Shown in pieces: positions 35,006 through 43,228 of a stretch of 64,000 nt of DNA. The stretch lies in the NCBI RefSeq assembly GCF_900129725.1, contig NZ_FQWQ01000004.1:682001-746000 (forward strand), in the 5' to 3' direction. Position numbers and translations under genes: made by a program. Under the pieces are notes generated by a model. The model was not told the origin of the DNA. It saw only the letters and a list, made by a program, of their open reading frames with translations, and did not search any database. This stretch comes from Chryseolinea serpens. GTDB taxonomy: Bacteria > Bacteroidota > Bacteroidia > Cytophagales > Cyclobacteriaceae. The first letter of the stretch is position 1; the number at the start of each line of letters is the position of its first letter.

Positions 35006-35584
35006 CTAAACCACTGGCTGGTTTAAGGTCTGAAGTTCAGCCTGCGCTCGCTTCACCTCCGCCTTGATCACAAACACCGTGATCAAATACACCCCCGACA
35101 CAAAAAGCGGCACCATCACAAACCGGGCGTCCGGGAAAGCATACCACAATGCAGTAGCCCCCACGGTGCGCACAATGGCGTGCCCAAGGTACAGCCACCG
35201 TCCATACACCCATCCAATCACCGGCCAGTGAATGCCCATACCTACCCCGATTGCCAGCGGAACAAAAGAGAGGTTGGTCTGCGCGCCGGCAAAGGCCAGG
35301 GGCCAGAACATCAGCATGGAAATGAAAGCCGGCAATAAAAGGTCAGTCAAGGCCGACTTGTTCATGATGTCCGATTTCAACGGCTTGGCTAGCAGCAGGC
35401 CCAGCGGGAAGATCAGGCCCGAGGTGAATGCGGCCACCGGAAACCAAACCCGGGGCGACAGGTAGAGGCCGGCAATACCCAACGCAAGCCAGTAGAGAAA
35501 GCCTGCGGCGGGCAGGGCCAGGCCGCCGTTGGCTTTGAGGAATGCGTTCCGTTTTTCCTGGCGAAGAAGTGCTTTCAGTTCCAT
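35006..35584 (-). CDS. DUF7010-like integral membrane protein
   Basis: A 192-residue protein with about six hydrophobic segments: LALPAAGFLYWLALGIAGL, WFPVAAFTSGLIFPLGLLL, MFWPLAFAGAQTNL and others. The N-terminus is basic (LRQEKRNAFLKANG). It resembles small DUF7010-type membrane proteins of unknown role. It lies 34 bases downstream of the alpha/beta hydrolase gene on the same strand, so the two may form an operon. Confidence 0.72.
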   Translation of the reverse strand: MELKALLRQEKRNAFLKANGGLALPAAGFLYWLALGIAGLYLSPRVWFPVAAFTSGLIFPLGLLLAKPLKSDIMNKSALTDLLLPAFISMLMFWPLAFAGAQTNLSFVPLAIGVGMGIHWPVIGWVYGRWLYLGHAIVRTVGATALWYAFPDARFVMVPLFVSGVYLITVFVIKAEVKRAQAELQTLNQPVV

Positions 35585-35618
35585 GAGGTTTATGGTTTAG
35601 GGGAGGGTTTGGGTGGGG

Positions 35619-36491
35619 TTATTTCAAAAAACCATCTACAGTTTCAAAGAACCAAGCCGGTTCATCGTAGAAGATAAAGTGTTTTGCCGTATCGTTGATG
35701 GCCACCCTGGCATTTTTAATGTTGGACACTTGCGCTTGATATGCCGCCAACGAGCCATCATGGGTGGCGCCATAATCCTTGTAGGCGCTCCAGGCACCCA
35801 ACAAAAGCACCGGGCTTTGGATGGCAGCTACCTGCGGGCGAAGGTCGGTCGCGAACATCTCATACATCACTTCGGCTTGCGTAGCAGGGTCGGCTTTCGA
35901 GGCGATCTCGGCCACCTGGGCCACGCGATCAGAACTCGAGATCATGCTGGCCAGGATGCGCAGTTGGTTGTTCTTGATTTGTTCGGGAGTTTGTTTGGCC
36001 ATGGCGGCTTTCATGTTCTCGGCCATGGGCTTCATGCTCTCGCCAGTGGCGCCGGGCGATTGCAGCACGCTCAGAAAGGGGAGGCCGTCCACAGCGATCA
36101 CTTTTTCAAACATGTCGGGCGCACTGGCGGCGGTCCAGAACGACAGGAACCCACCCATGCTGTGGCCCATGATGACGGGCTTCTTCAGTTTTTTATCCTT
36201 TACATAAGCAACCAGGTCGTTCTTCACGTCTTCCATAAAATGGTCGCTCAGGGCAGGGGCGTTGCCGCCAAAGCCGGCCAGGGTAACCACATGGCATTCA
36301 TAGCGATCCTGGTAGTGGGCTACAGTTTCCTTCCACACTTCGCCGGTGCAATACAGGCCATGGATGAGGATCATGGGTTTGCCTTTGCCGGTGACATTCA
36401 CCGTGAAATGAGCCTGGCCATTAGCGATCAGGTTGGCCAACAGGAAAGACAACAGCAAGCCAATGGCGGGGAGGGAATAGATACGTTTCAT
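35619..36491 (-). CDS. secreted alpha/beta hydrolase
   Basis: A 290-residue protein: signal peptide (MKRIYSLPAIGLLLSFLLANL to about residue 26), then an alpha/beta-hydrolase fold. The oxyanion stretch is PMILIHGLYCTGEVW, the nucleophile elbow GHSMGGFLSFW (Ser), and the base His is in TAKHFIFYDEP. The catalytic acid is probably the Asp in the segment after LLLGAW or in the cap, which I cannot fix. Substrates of such small secreted esterases/lipases vary. I took the ATG at 36491; an ATG 8 codons upstream is possible. Co-directional with the DUF7010 gene. Confidence 0.86.
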   Translation of the reverse strand: MKRIYSLPAIGLLLSFLLANLIANGQAHFTVNVTGKGKPMILIHGLYCTGEVWKETVAHYQDRYECHVVTLAGFGGNAPALSDHFMEDVKNDLVAYVKDKKLKKPVIMGHSMGGFLSFWTAASAPDMFEKVIAVDGLPFLSVLQSPGATGESMKPMAENMKAAMAKQTPEQIKNNQLRILASMISSSDRVAQVAEIASKADPATQAEVMYEMFATDLRPQVAAIQSPVLLLGAWSAYKDYGATHDGSLAAYQAQVSNIKNARVAINDTAKHFIFYDEPAWFFETVDGFLK

Positions 36492-36801
36492 AGTTTTGGT
36501 GTTTTGCGTTTTCATATCCCAAAGGAACGCCCCCGCATCCGCCTCCTAAATTTTTATTGACTAACTGCTCCAAAGAACTGACGAACCCGCGCCACCCGAC
36601 ATTTTTGGCCAACGGAGGCATCCCTTCAGGCTATGATTTTTCTCAGGATGCCGTTACCTGCGGATGGTCAACAGATTGCTACGTTTGGTCAACAGGATTA
36701 TTGGGTTCTCCCCAGGATGCCTTACTTTGGTCCGCGACATAGTCTCCCGAGTCCGCGGCATAGTCTCCCGTCTCGGGGACTATGTCGCCTCAAGACACAC
36801 C
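36492..36801. other. 310-base divergent intergenic region with repeats
   Basis: Lies between the divergent hydrolase and LytS-kinase genes. Besides the tandem and inverted repeat listed separately, GGTCAACAG-type words recur near 36664-36700 and AGGATGCC words near 36645 and 36713. No ORF looks coding, and no -7 box is clear. Confidence 0.5.
36730..36788. repeat. 21-base tandem repeat plus inverted arm upstream of the LytS kinase gene
   Basis: Unit 1 (36730-36750) and unit 2 (36751-36771) differ at only two of 21 positions; each contains GTCCGCG..CATAGTCTCCCG. GACTATGTCGC at 36778-36788 is a perfect inverse copy of GCGACATAGTC at 36734-36744, so the mRNA or DNA can fold over it. It lies about 15 bases before the predicted ATG, a good place for a regulator site or a leader hairpin. 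Confidence 0.6.
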
Positions 36802-37869
36802 ATGACACCATCCAATCCCCCCACTATGGGTACCCAGGCTCAAAAGCTCTTCCTCTTCAACTGGCAGAAATTCTATCGCCTCAAACTCCATCACGTCCTG
36901 CTTTGGATCTGTTATTTTAATTTCTGGGCCGCGGTCTATAAGCATCAGTACACCTCGATGCTCTTCCTGTTCTTCGTGATCTCCATCTATTTCGTATTTA
37001 ATGCAGGAACGTTCTATAGCGTGGTTTACTACCTCATTCCCAAATACTTCAACACCCATCGCTACGGTCCTTTCTTCATCACCTTTATCGCCACCGTGTT
37101 GGGAATGTCCGTCGGCCTGGCGGTGACCCTCCACCTTATTTTCAAAGCCCACGACAACCCTTACGCCTATTATTACGGCCCCATTTTCATGATGTCGTTA
37201 AGCTCCAACGGTACGGTCCTGGCTGGCCTTGGCGCAGTTAAGCTAGTCCTCGACCGCATGAAAAATCAGCGCCACATGCGCACCGTGGAGCATCAGCGGC
37301 TGGAATCGGAATTGCAATACCTTAAGGCCCAGGTTAATCCGCACTTCCTGTTCAACGCCATCAACAGCGTTTACTTCCTCATCAAAAAAGATCCCGACAA
37401 GGCTTCAGAGACCCTCATCAAATTGTCGGACCTGCTCCGGTTCCAGTTGTATGACTGCTCCGACGAGGTGATCGCCATCGAAAAGGAACTGGAGTATCTG
37501 CAGAACTACATCGCCCTTGAAAAGCTGAGAAAGGGAGATAAAATAAAAGTAGAATATATGCCTGAAGGCAACCTCGCGGGTTTCCAGATTGCACCCTTCC
37601 TGCTGATCCCATTCCTGGAGAATGCCTTCAAGTTTGTGTCGAATAACGGCAACGGCCTTAACGAGATCCGCTTCCGCCTTACCCGTACCGACGACCAACT
37701 GACAGCCGTCTTCTACAACACCCACGACGCCCTGCCCAAAGGTCCCGTGGGCGGCATTGGCCTGAAAAATGTGAAGCGCCGGCTGGAGCTTTTATATCCC
37801 AACCGTCACACGCTCGACATCGAACAAACCTCCACCACCTACACTGTAACCCTCACGTTGACCCTATGA
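36802..37869 (+). CDS. LytS/YpdA-type sensor histidine kinase
   Basis: A 355-residue membrane kinase. Four or so transmembrane helices occupy the first 140 residues (FFVISIYFVFNAGTFYSVVY). The His-kinase-family domain follows, with QVNPHFLFNAINSVYFL (phospho-acceptor His near 181), NYIALEKLRKGDKI and the ATP-lid stretch FLLIPFLENAFKF. It ends in GGIGLKNVKRRLELLYP. The kinase should sense a signal in or near the inner membrane and phosphorylate the LytTR regulator whose gene overlaps it by ATGA (37866-37869). I chose the ATG at 36802; the longer frame upstream is repeat sequence. Confidence 0.92.
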   Translation: MTPSNPPTMGTQAQKLFLFNWQKFYRLKLHHVLLWICYFNFWAAVYKHQYTSMLFLFFVISIYFVFNAGTFYSVVYYLIPKYFNTHRYGPFFITFIATVLGMSVGLAVTLHLIFKAHDNPYAYYYGPIFMMSLSSNGTVLAGLGAVKLVLDRMKNQRHMRTVEHQRLESELQYLKAQVNPHFLFNAINSVYFLIKKDPDKASETLIKLSDLLRFQLYDCSDEVIAIEKELEYLQNYIALEKLRKGDKIKVEYMPEGNLAGFQIAPFLLIPFLENAFKFVSNNGNGLNEIRFRLTRTDDQLTAVFYNTHDALPKGPVGGIGLKNVKRRLELLYPNRHTLDIEQTSTTYTVTLTLTL

Positions 37870-38573
37870 GCACCAAGATCCAAACCATCATCGTTGAAGA
37901 CGAACCCCTGGCGCGCGAAGGGTTGCTTTCCTATGTCCGCGAGATCGACTTCCTGGAAGTGAGGGCCGTGTGCGAAGACGCCCTCGAAGCCAACAAAGTG
38001 CTGGGCTCCACACCGGTCGACCTCATGTTCCTCGACATCCAGATGCCGAAGATCACTGGCATAGAATTCCTCAAGTCCCTCAAGGAACCCCCCATGGCCA
38101 TCATGACCACTGCCTATCCCAACTTCGCCCTGCAGGGCTATGAGTTGGACGTGGTGGACTACCTGGTGAAACCCTTCCCGTTCGAACGCTTCTTGAAATC
38201 AGTGAACAAGGCCCGTGACTTTTTTGACCTAAAACGAGGGGGCAAAGGGGGGATACAGGGGGGTGATTACTTCTTTGTGAAGGTGGACTACCGCTATGAG
38301 AAGATCCACTTCCACGACGTCACCTTCGTGGAGGGCATGGAAAACTATGTCGTGATTCACACGCCAACCCAAACCTACATGACGTTGTTGCGTATGAAGA
38401 ACATGGAGGAGATCCTCCAGTCGCCCGCATTTTTGCGGATTCACAAGTCGTATATCGTGGCCGTGAGGGCGATCTCGGCCATCGACGGAAACGAGGTGGT
38501 GGTGGGGAACAAACGGCTGCCGATCAGCCGCGAGAAGAAACAAGAGATCCTGGAAAGGCTAATTAAAAATTGA
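37866..38573 (+). CDS. LytTR-family response regulator
   Basis: A 235-residue regulator: receiver domain (1-125) with the acidic start IIVEDEPLA, phospho-acceptor Asp in DLMFLDIQMPK near residue 57, and the Lys of VKPFPFERF. The LytTR DNA-binding domain (about 135-232) follows, with VTFVEGMENYVVIHTPTQTY and FLRIHKSYIVAVRAI. Its start overlaps the kinase stop by four bases, a classical two-component pair. A Gly-rich linker (RGGKGGIQGGDYFF) joins the two domains. Targets are unknown; the tandem repeat before the kinase gene may be one. Confidence 0.93.
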   Translation: MSTKIQTIIVEDEPLAREGLLSYVREIDFLEVRAVCEDALEANKVLGSTPVDLMFLDIQMPKITGIEFLKSLKEPPMAIMTTAYPNFALQGYELDVVDYLVKPFPFERFLKSVNKARDFFDLKRGGKGGIQGGDYFFVKVDYRYEKIHFHDVTFVEGMENYVVIHTPTQTYMTLLRMKNMEEILQSPAFLRIHKSYIVAVRAISAIDGNEVVVGNKRLPISREKKQEILERLIKN

Positions 38574-38648
38574 GATAGAGTTTTTAAACTTTAACATTTT
38601 CAATAACTTAGCAGCACCTGATTCATTTTTTAATCTAACTACTTTGTT

Positions 38649-39515
38649 ATGAGAGCAATCTGGAAAGGACACATCCAATTCTCCCTGGTCACCATCCCCG
38701 TACGCATCTACAACGCCATTGATACGGGTCAAACCATCAGCTTCAACCTGCTTTCCAAAGAAGGTCACAACCCCGTGAGCTATGAGAAAAAAGACAAGGT
38801 GACGGGCCAGACCCTGCGGCAGGAAGACATCGTGAAAGGCTATCAATACGAGACCGGTCAATACGTGATCATCGACAACGAAGACTTCGCCAAGGTGAAG
38901 CTCAAAAGCGAAAAGGTGATCGAGATCGAAGGCTTCGTAGATGCTACAGAGGTTCATCCCACTTTATTTGAAACACCCTATTATATCGGTCCCGACGGTG
39001 ACATCGCCGCCAAGACCTATGGCCTGCTCAGCGAAACCCTGAAACAATCCGGCAAGATCGCTGTGGGCAAGGTCGTGCTCCGCGACCGCGAAACACCCCT
39101 CTTGCTGGCGCCCTTCGAAGGCGGCATAGTCATGTACCGGCTCCGTTATCCCAGCGAAGTCCGCAGCATGCGCGAGGTGCCCCAACTCCTGGAAGTGAAG
39201 GCCGACAAAGAACAGCTCAAGCTGGCCAAGACCCTGGTGGACTCCATGACCACCAAGTTTGCCAACATCGAAATGAAGGACCACTACTACAGCGCCCTGA
39301 TGAACATCATCGACGCCAAGATCGCCGGCAAGGAAGTGGTGATCGTAGAAGAGGAAGAACCGAAGGTAGTCGACATCATGACCGCCCTCAAGGCCAGCAT
39401 CGACGCCGCCAAAAAGCCCATGGAGAAAGCCAAGGGAACCACGGCCGCCAAAGCCGAGAAAGCATCCGAAAAGGCCGCCGAAAAAACAAAGACCAAGAGT
39501 CGCAAAGCCAGCTGA
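38649..39515 (+). CDS. ku: Ku protein for non-homologous end joining
   Basis: A 288-residue Ku homologue that forms a homodimeric ring on DNA ends and recruits LigD. The start MRAIWKGHIQFSLVTIPVRI is the standard bacterial Ku opening, and CxxC is not expected. The core beta-barrel reads LRQEDIVKGYQYETGQYVII and LTVLVDS-like helix positions continue to KDHYYSALMNIIDAKIAG. The C-terminal 60 residues are an Ala/Lys-rich extension (KAKGTTAAKAEKASEKAAEK), a DNA-binding tail of the type seen in other bacterial Ku proteins. Start ATG at 38649 is unambiguous. It is encoded about 7.4 kb downstream of ligD, and not next to it. Confidence 0.95.
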   Translation: MRAIWKGHIQFSLVTIPVRIYNAIDTGQTISFNLLSKEGHNPVSYEKKDKVTGQTLRQEDIVKGYQYETGQYVIIDNEDFAKVKLKSEKVIEIEGFVDATEVHPTLFETPYYIGPDGDIAAKTYGLLSETLKQSGKIAVGKVVLRDRETPLLLAPFEGGIVMYRLRYPSEVRSMREVPQLLEVKADKEQLKLAKTLVDSMTTKFANIEMKDHYYSALMNIIDAKIAGKEVVIVEEEEPKVVDIMTALKASIDAAKKPMEKAKGTTAAKAEKASEKAAEKTKTKSRKAS

Positions 39516-39623
39516 TTTTTTTGTCGCGGAAGAATGCGCTCACCGCACTCGGTGGGCCCACATTCCATACGCTGAAAAACGGTATCGTCATCCGCGAAAG
39601 CGTGAACATTGAGAAAAACCCAC

Positions 39624-39631
39624 TACCTTTG
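39624..39631 (+). promoter_or_regulatory. -7 box (TACCTTTG) five bases before an ATG
   Basis: TACCTTTG ends at 39631 and the next ATG is at 39637. With the usual 5-7 base step to +1, the transcript would begin at or next to the start codon, so the TPR gene is probably leaderless or nearly so. The -33 position has GTG, not TTG. Confidence 0.5.
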
Positions 39632-39636
39632 CGGGA

Positions 39637-40236
39637 ATGGCTAAGGTTGTTAAATTTCCACTACCCACTCCGGAGAAGTTCGGTCCCGTAAGGGTCGAAA
39701 AGAAGAAGGATGTGCCCACGGAAAATAAGGCGGGCCAGCTCAACCTTTTCACCGGCGCCAAGATCGTGCGCCTGCATCAGCTCACCGAATTCGAAGAGGC
39801 CCTCATCACCGACAACCAGGGCGACAGCAACGGGGCCCGCAAGCTCTACCTCAAAGCCATCGAAGAAGGTGAAGCCCTGGCCGATGCCTATTGCAACCTG
39901 GGCATCATCGAGTGGCAGGAGGGCAACACCACCAAAGCCATCGACAGCTTCACCCTGAGCCTCAAGAACGAGCCCCGCCATTTTGAGGCCCACTATAACC
40001 TGGCCAACCTCTATGGCGAGATCGGCAACTTCCCTTTGGCCAAAGTGCACTACGAAGTGTCTATCGAAGTGGAGCCCACATTCCCCAACAGCTATTTCAA
40101 CCTGGCCCTCACGTTGGCCATGAACAAAGAGTTTGATGCGGCCGTAAAAGCGCTCTACCAATACCGCCAGCTCACCGCCCCCGAAAACCACCAACAGGCC
40201 GACGACCTGATCCGCAAGTTCCAGGAAGCGCGCTGA
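39637..40236 (+). CDS. cytoplasmic TPR protein
   Basis: A 199-residue protein without a signal peptide. The basic N-terminus (MAKVVKFPLPTPEKFGPVRVE) leads to four TPR-like units: FEEALITDNQGDSNGARKLY, ADAYCNLGIIEWQEGNTTKA, HYNLANLYGEIGNFPLAK and SYFNLALTLAMNKEFDAAV. It is a protein-binding adapter by fold; the partner is unknown. The first start codon lies just after a -7 box, so the transcript may be leaderless. Convergent with the DUF3667 gene, with only 10 bases between stops. Confidence 0.86.
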   Translation: MAKVVKFPLPTPEKFGPVRVEKKKDVPTENKAGQLNLFTGAKIVRLHQLTEFEEALITDNQGDSNGARKLYLKAIEEGEALADAYCNLGIIEWQEGNTTKAIDSFTLSLKNEPRHFEAHYNLANLYGEIGNFPLAKVHYEVSIEVEPTFPNSYFNLALTLAMNKEFDAAVKALYQYRQLTAPENHQQADDLIRKFQEAR

Positions 40237-40246
40237 TCCACGGCGC

Positions 40247-41107
40247 TTAGATCGAATACATGGTAATGATGAAGAGCACGAAGCGATAAGCCTCCAGTGC
40301 AAGGAACAATCCCACCACGCCCAACATGGCCTTGATGACCAGCCGCTTACCCTTCTGGTTATAGAAGGTTTTCGCCGCCCGGAAAATGAAGTAAACGTTG
40401 GTGATGATAAAGATGAGCGTCAGTGTGATGTCGTTGAGATAGCTGCCCCAGGTGAAATGTCCCCAATGAAAAAGTTTGCTGAAGACCAGGAAGAGTATCG
40501 ATAACCCAATGGCATTCAAAGCCATGTTAAAACTGGTGAGCTCCACGGCAAGGGCCACATGGTCGGTGAAGAAACGGTTCTTTTTTTGGAAGATGGCGCT
40601 CAGGGGGAGTGACGCCAGGAGCACAAAGATGACGACCAGCAGCTTGGCAAGGTTCGTGGTTTTGTCGTTGTAGATAAGCTCGAATCCTTGCTGGCTAAGT
40701 CCCTCATGAACAATCTTTTGAGCCACCATGCGCCGGGCGAGGTTGCTGTGGGGCAGCACGTTCAGTTGGGTATACAGCGAGGCATTGAACATCTGCAGCA
40801 CCGGGAAAAAGAAATAGACCAGGTTCAGGATGAAGAACATCTGCAGGGGCTTCATGTACATCACCCTGCGGCCATCGACATACTCGCGCGAAAGGAACCC
40901 CGGGTTGCCCAGGGTGAGGCGCAGCGATTTCAGGAATTTGTTGTCTACGATGGTGGTGGAGATGAGCACGGTGGCCAGGAATTCGAGCTTGCGGTCCTTG
41001 GGTTCGATCACTTTCTCCCCGCAGATATTGCAGTAGGTGCCGTGGAAGGAATGACCGCAGCTTTTGCAGACATGGGGCGCAAGACTGGGCTCTTGAGAAG
41101 TATTCAT
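40247..41107 (-). CDS. DUF3667 domain membrane protein with N-terminal zinc ribbon
   Basis: A 286-residue protein. Residues near 15-35 form a zinc-ribbon-like cluster (CKSCGHSFHGTYCNICGEKV, with two CxxC pairs). The DUF3667 segment follows (LRLTLGNPGFLSREYVDGRR), then about five transmembrane helices (MFFILNLVYFFFPVL, LTLIFIITNVYFIF). DUF3667 proteins occur widely in Bacteroidota and are uncharacterised. The ATG at 41107 is preferred over one at 41146, which overlaps the HEAT-like gene. That gene precedes it on the same strand by 31 bases, so an operon is likely. Confidence 0.85.
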   Translation of the reverse strand: MNTSQEPSLAPHVCKSCGHSFHGTYCNICGEKVIEPKDRKLEFLATVLISTTIVDNKFLKSLRLTLGNPGFLSREYVDGRRVMYMKPLQMFFILNLVYFFFPVLQMFNASLYTQLNVLPHSNLARRMVAQKIVHEGLSQQGFELIYNDKTTNLAKLLVVIFVLLASLPLSAIFQKKNRFFTDHVALAVELTSFNMALNAIGLSILFLVFSKLFHWGHFTWGSYLNDITLTLIFIITNVYFIFRAAKTFYNQKGKRLVIKAMLGVVGLFLALEAYRFVLFIITMYSI

Positions 41108-41138
41108 TCGAAGGCGAAAGTACTTGAACGTGATGTAT

Positions 41139-41651
41139 CTACCCAATCACTTTCAGCACTTTCATTGCACGCGACCGGAAAGCCGGTGAGGCGTAGGCGA
41201 GTTGATCCTCGATGATGATCTTCAGCTCCGACCCGAGTTCGGGCTGCTCTTCCAGGATACGCTGCAACACGGTGAGGGAGAAGGCCTTCACGGCGATGGG
41301 CTCTCCCTTACCTTGGAGGTATTGAAAGCATAGATCCGCCACCCGGCCCTGAAGCCGTTTGGGTAGCTCGATATACTGCAGCAGGCGCAGGGTGTTGCGC
41401 TTAACAGCATGGTGGATACCCGGTTTGTTCAGGAAATCCAATAAACGCTTTAAATGGGGCTTTACGAGGTCAGGATGGCGCTCCACGCAGTAACTAAGGG
41501 GCCAAGCGGCCCTTTGGGTAACCCTATAAGGGCCAGCAAGATAAACTTCAACTAAAACTTTAAACCGGGCCTGATTTTGACCCACATAATCAACTATTTT
41601 GGTCATTTGAGCTTTAGAGTGCTCTTTCAGCAGGGCTTTGGTCAAATCCAT
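41139..41651 (-). CDS. HEAT-repeat-like hypothetical protein
   Basis: A 170-residue soluble, all-helical protein with a repeating pattern of paired helices like HEAT repeats (ARFKVLVEVYLAGPYRVT, KRLLDFLNKPGIHHAVKRNT, AVKAFSLTVLQRILEEQ). The start MDLTKALLKEHSKAQMTK is clear. HEAT arrays usually bind proteins. It is the first gene of a probable two-gene operon with the DUF3667 membrane protein. I do not recognise a specific family. Confidence 0.75.
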   Translation of the reverse strand: MDLTKALLKEHSKAQMTKIVDYVGQNQARFKVLVEVYLAGPYRVTQRAAWPLSYCVERHPDLVKPHLKRLLDFLNKPGIHHAVKRNTLRLLQYIELPKRLQGRVADLCFQYLQGKGEPIAVKAFSLTVLQRILEEQPELGSELKIIIEDQLAYASPAFRSRAMKVLKVIG

Positions 41652-41763
41652 TCGAAGGGTTATTTGATCGGTTATCGGAACAAAAGCCGTGTGGTCATGT
41701 GCCCGTAAACGGATTTAAGTCTCATCACTTACTTTCACATCACGGAATAAAACAGAAGGCGGT

Positions 41764-41889
41764 ATGGAATTATTTGTTGTGATCTTCTCGATAGTCGCCG
41801 TGCAAATCGGCCTCTGCATTTTCGGCTTCATCAAGCAACGTTCTCATGTCGGCATGCGCCATCACTCAGAGGTTAGCCTTAGCCGCTAA
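41764..41889 (+). CDS. possible 41-residue single-helix membrane peptide
   Basis: A short ORF starting ATG 41764 and ending TAA 41887-41889. It encodes a hydrophobic helix (MELFVVIFSIVAVQIGLCIF) followed by a short basic, His-containing tail (GMRHHSEVSLSR). GAAGGCGG lies just before the ATG. Its 3' end overlaps the convergent HD-PycTM gene by 24 bases. Small membrane peptides are common next to larger membrane proteins, but an ORF of this length may also be fortuitous. Confidence 0.4.
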   Translation: MELFVVIFSIVAVQIGLCIFGFIKQRSHVGMRHHSEVSLSR

Positions 41890-43080
41890 CTGAAAGGCCA
41901 CGATAAACGACAGGATCGCTACGACAAAGCCGAACATAAAAATGCTATACGCAATCCGCAAAAAGCGGTACTTTCTACCCAACACTTTCCCCAGGTAGTA
42001 AATGTCTTTGATGAGACTGCCATATAAATAATCGGCGTCTTTCATCATCTCTTTCATGCTCCACTCGTATTCCTCGATGCCCATGGCATGAAAGTTCCCA
42101 AAGAATAACAGGTTGGTCTTTTTGTTCTTGATGTCCTCGCGGGTGAATTTTCCCGACGACACATTCGGCCGGCTGGCCAAAATCGAGAACACCATCGTGG
42201 CCAGACATACCGCGATGAGGATGACCGTGGGGATGGTCAGGTAGGGGTTCTCTTCCAGCTTCCGCACCAGCACCGACACGACCAACGAAAGGATGATGGA
42301 GTTGATGGTGATGAGGATGTTGGCCTTGTTGTCGACCATCTGGCTCAGCATGATGTGATTATGCGACGTGGTCCGGAACATGGTCTCGATGCCCCGGTCG
42401 GGTTTCAGGATTTTCGCCTTTTCGAGCTTGGCCTGGAGGGATACCACTTCTTCTTCCAGTTTGCGGTATTTCTTCTCGCTGATGCCGTCGCCGTTCAGAA
42501 GCTTCTTCAGATGCTTCATGTTCTTTTTCTTTCCTTCTTCCAAAATGGTTTGCCCGTAAGGGGTTTGATAGTGATGCTGTTTCATGAAGTCGAGGGTGGA
42601 TTTCACCCAGTCATTTTCGGAGAGCTGGCGGATCCCGAGCAGCGCCCACTCTTCACGCAGTTGGTTGCTTTTGACTTGAAACGATTTGGTGGACAGGTGA
42701 TACAGGTCCGCATCGCACAGCACTTTGCCGATGAGCGTGAAGGGCTGTTGGGGAACTTTGGTGGCCGCGATGGCTTCCACCACATCGCGGATCTTTTGTT
42801 GAGAAGCTCCCAGGCCGGTCATCCACTCGGACGCCATTTTCATGGAGGCTTCCTCGTGATTTTGAAATCCGTTCCGGTAGCCCACGTCGTGAAGCCAGGC
42901 GGCGACGATGAGGGACTCCATCTCGTCGGCGTTCAATTGCGTTTGCTTGCCGATGGTCGTGGCCGCCTCCACAACATCCCGGGTGTGTTCCAGGTTGTGA
43001 AAGCGGTGCCGTTCAAAAGACTTGTCGTTGAAGATCTCCTCCGCTAGCGTTTGCGCCTGTTTGATGAGTGCCGAATCCAT
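41866..43080 (-). CDS. HD-domain phosphohydrolase fused to a PycTM (Pycsar effector-like) membrane domain
   Basis: A 404-residue protein. Residues 1-190 are an HD domain: HNLEHTRDV (His 28, 32), AAWLHDVGY (His-Asp 64-65), NHEEAS and CDADLYHL (Asp 123-125), all the residues expected for metal binding. A coiled coil follows (KKYRKLEEEVVSLQAKLEKA). The C-terminal 190 residues contain the PycTM pattern: FRTTSHNHIMLSQMVDNKAN, then helix ILITINSIILSLVVSVLV, a second helix pair, and a last helix near the end. PycTM is the membrane effector part of Pycsar anti-phage systems, in which a cyclase makes cCMP or cUMP. No cyclase gene is present here. HD domains can be phosphodiesterases for cyclic or linear nucleotides. 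Confidence 0.85.
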   Translation of the reverse strand: MDSALIKQAQTLAEEIFNDKSFERHRFHNLEHTRDVVEAATTIGKQTQLNADEMESLIVAAWLHDVGYRNGFQNHEEASMKMASEWMTGLGASQQKIRDVVEAIAATKVPQQPFTLIGKVLCDADLYHLSTKSFQVKSNQLREEWALLGIRQLSENDWVKSTLDFMKQHHYQTPYGQTILEEGKKKNMKHLKKLLNGDGISEKKYRKLEEEVVSLQAKLEKAKILKPDRGIETMFRTTSHNHIMLSQMVDNKANILITINSIILSLVVSVLVRKLEENPYLTIPTVILIAVCLATMVFSILASRPNVSSGKFTREDIKNKKTNLLFFGNFHAMGIEEYEWSMKEMMKDADYLYGSLIKDIYYLGKVLGRKYRFLRIAYSIFMFGFVVAILSFIVAFQLAAKANL

Positions 43081-43228
43081 AAACGTTAAAAGCTAAAGGT
43101 AGAAAATATTTCATCTTCGCTGATTCCGGGCATCCCATGGATGGAACAAAGTTTTTAGCTTCGTGCTCAGATAGTCCCGGAACAGCAGAAGGCGCCCGGC
43201 AACCCCCACTTTCAACTGACGTGCCTGC

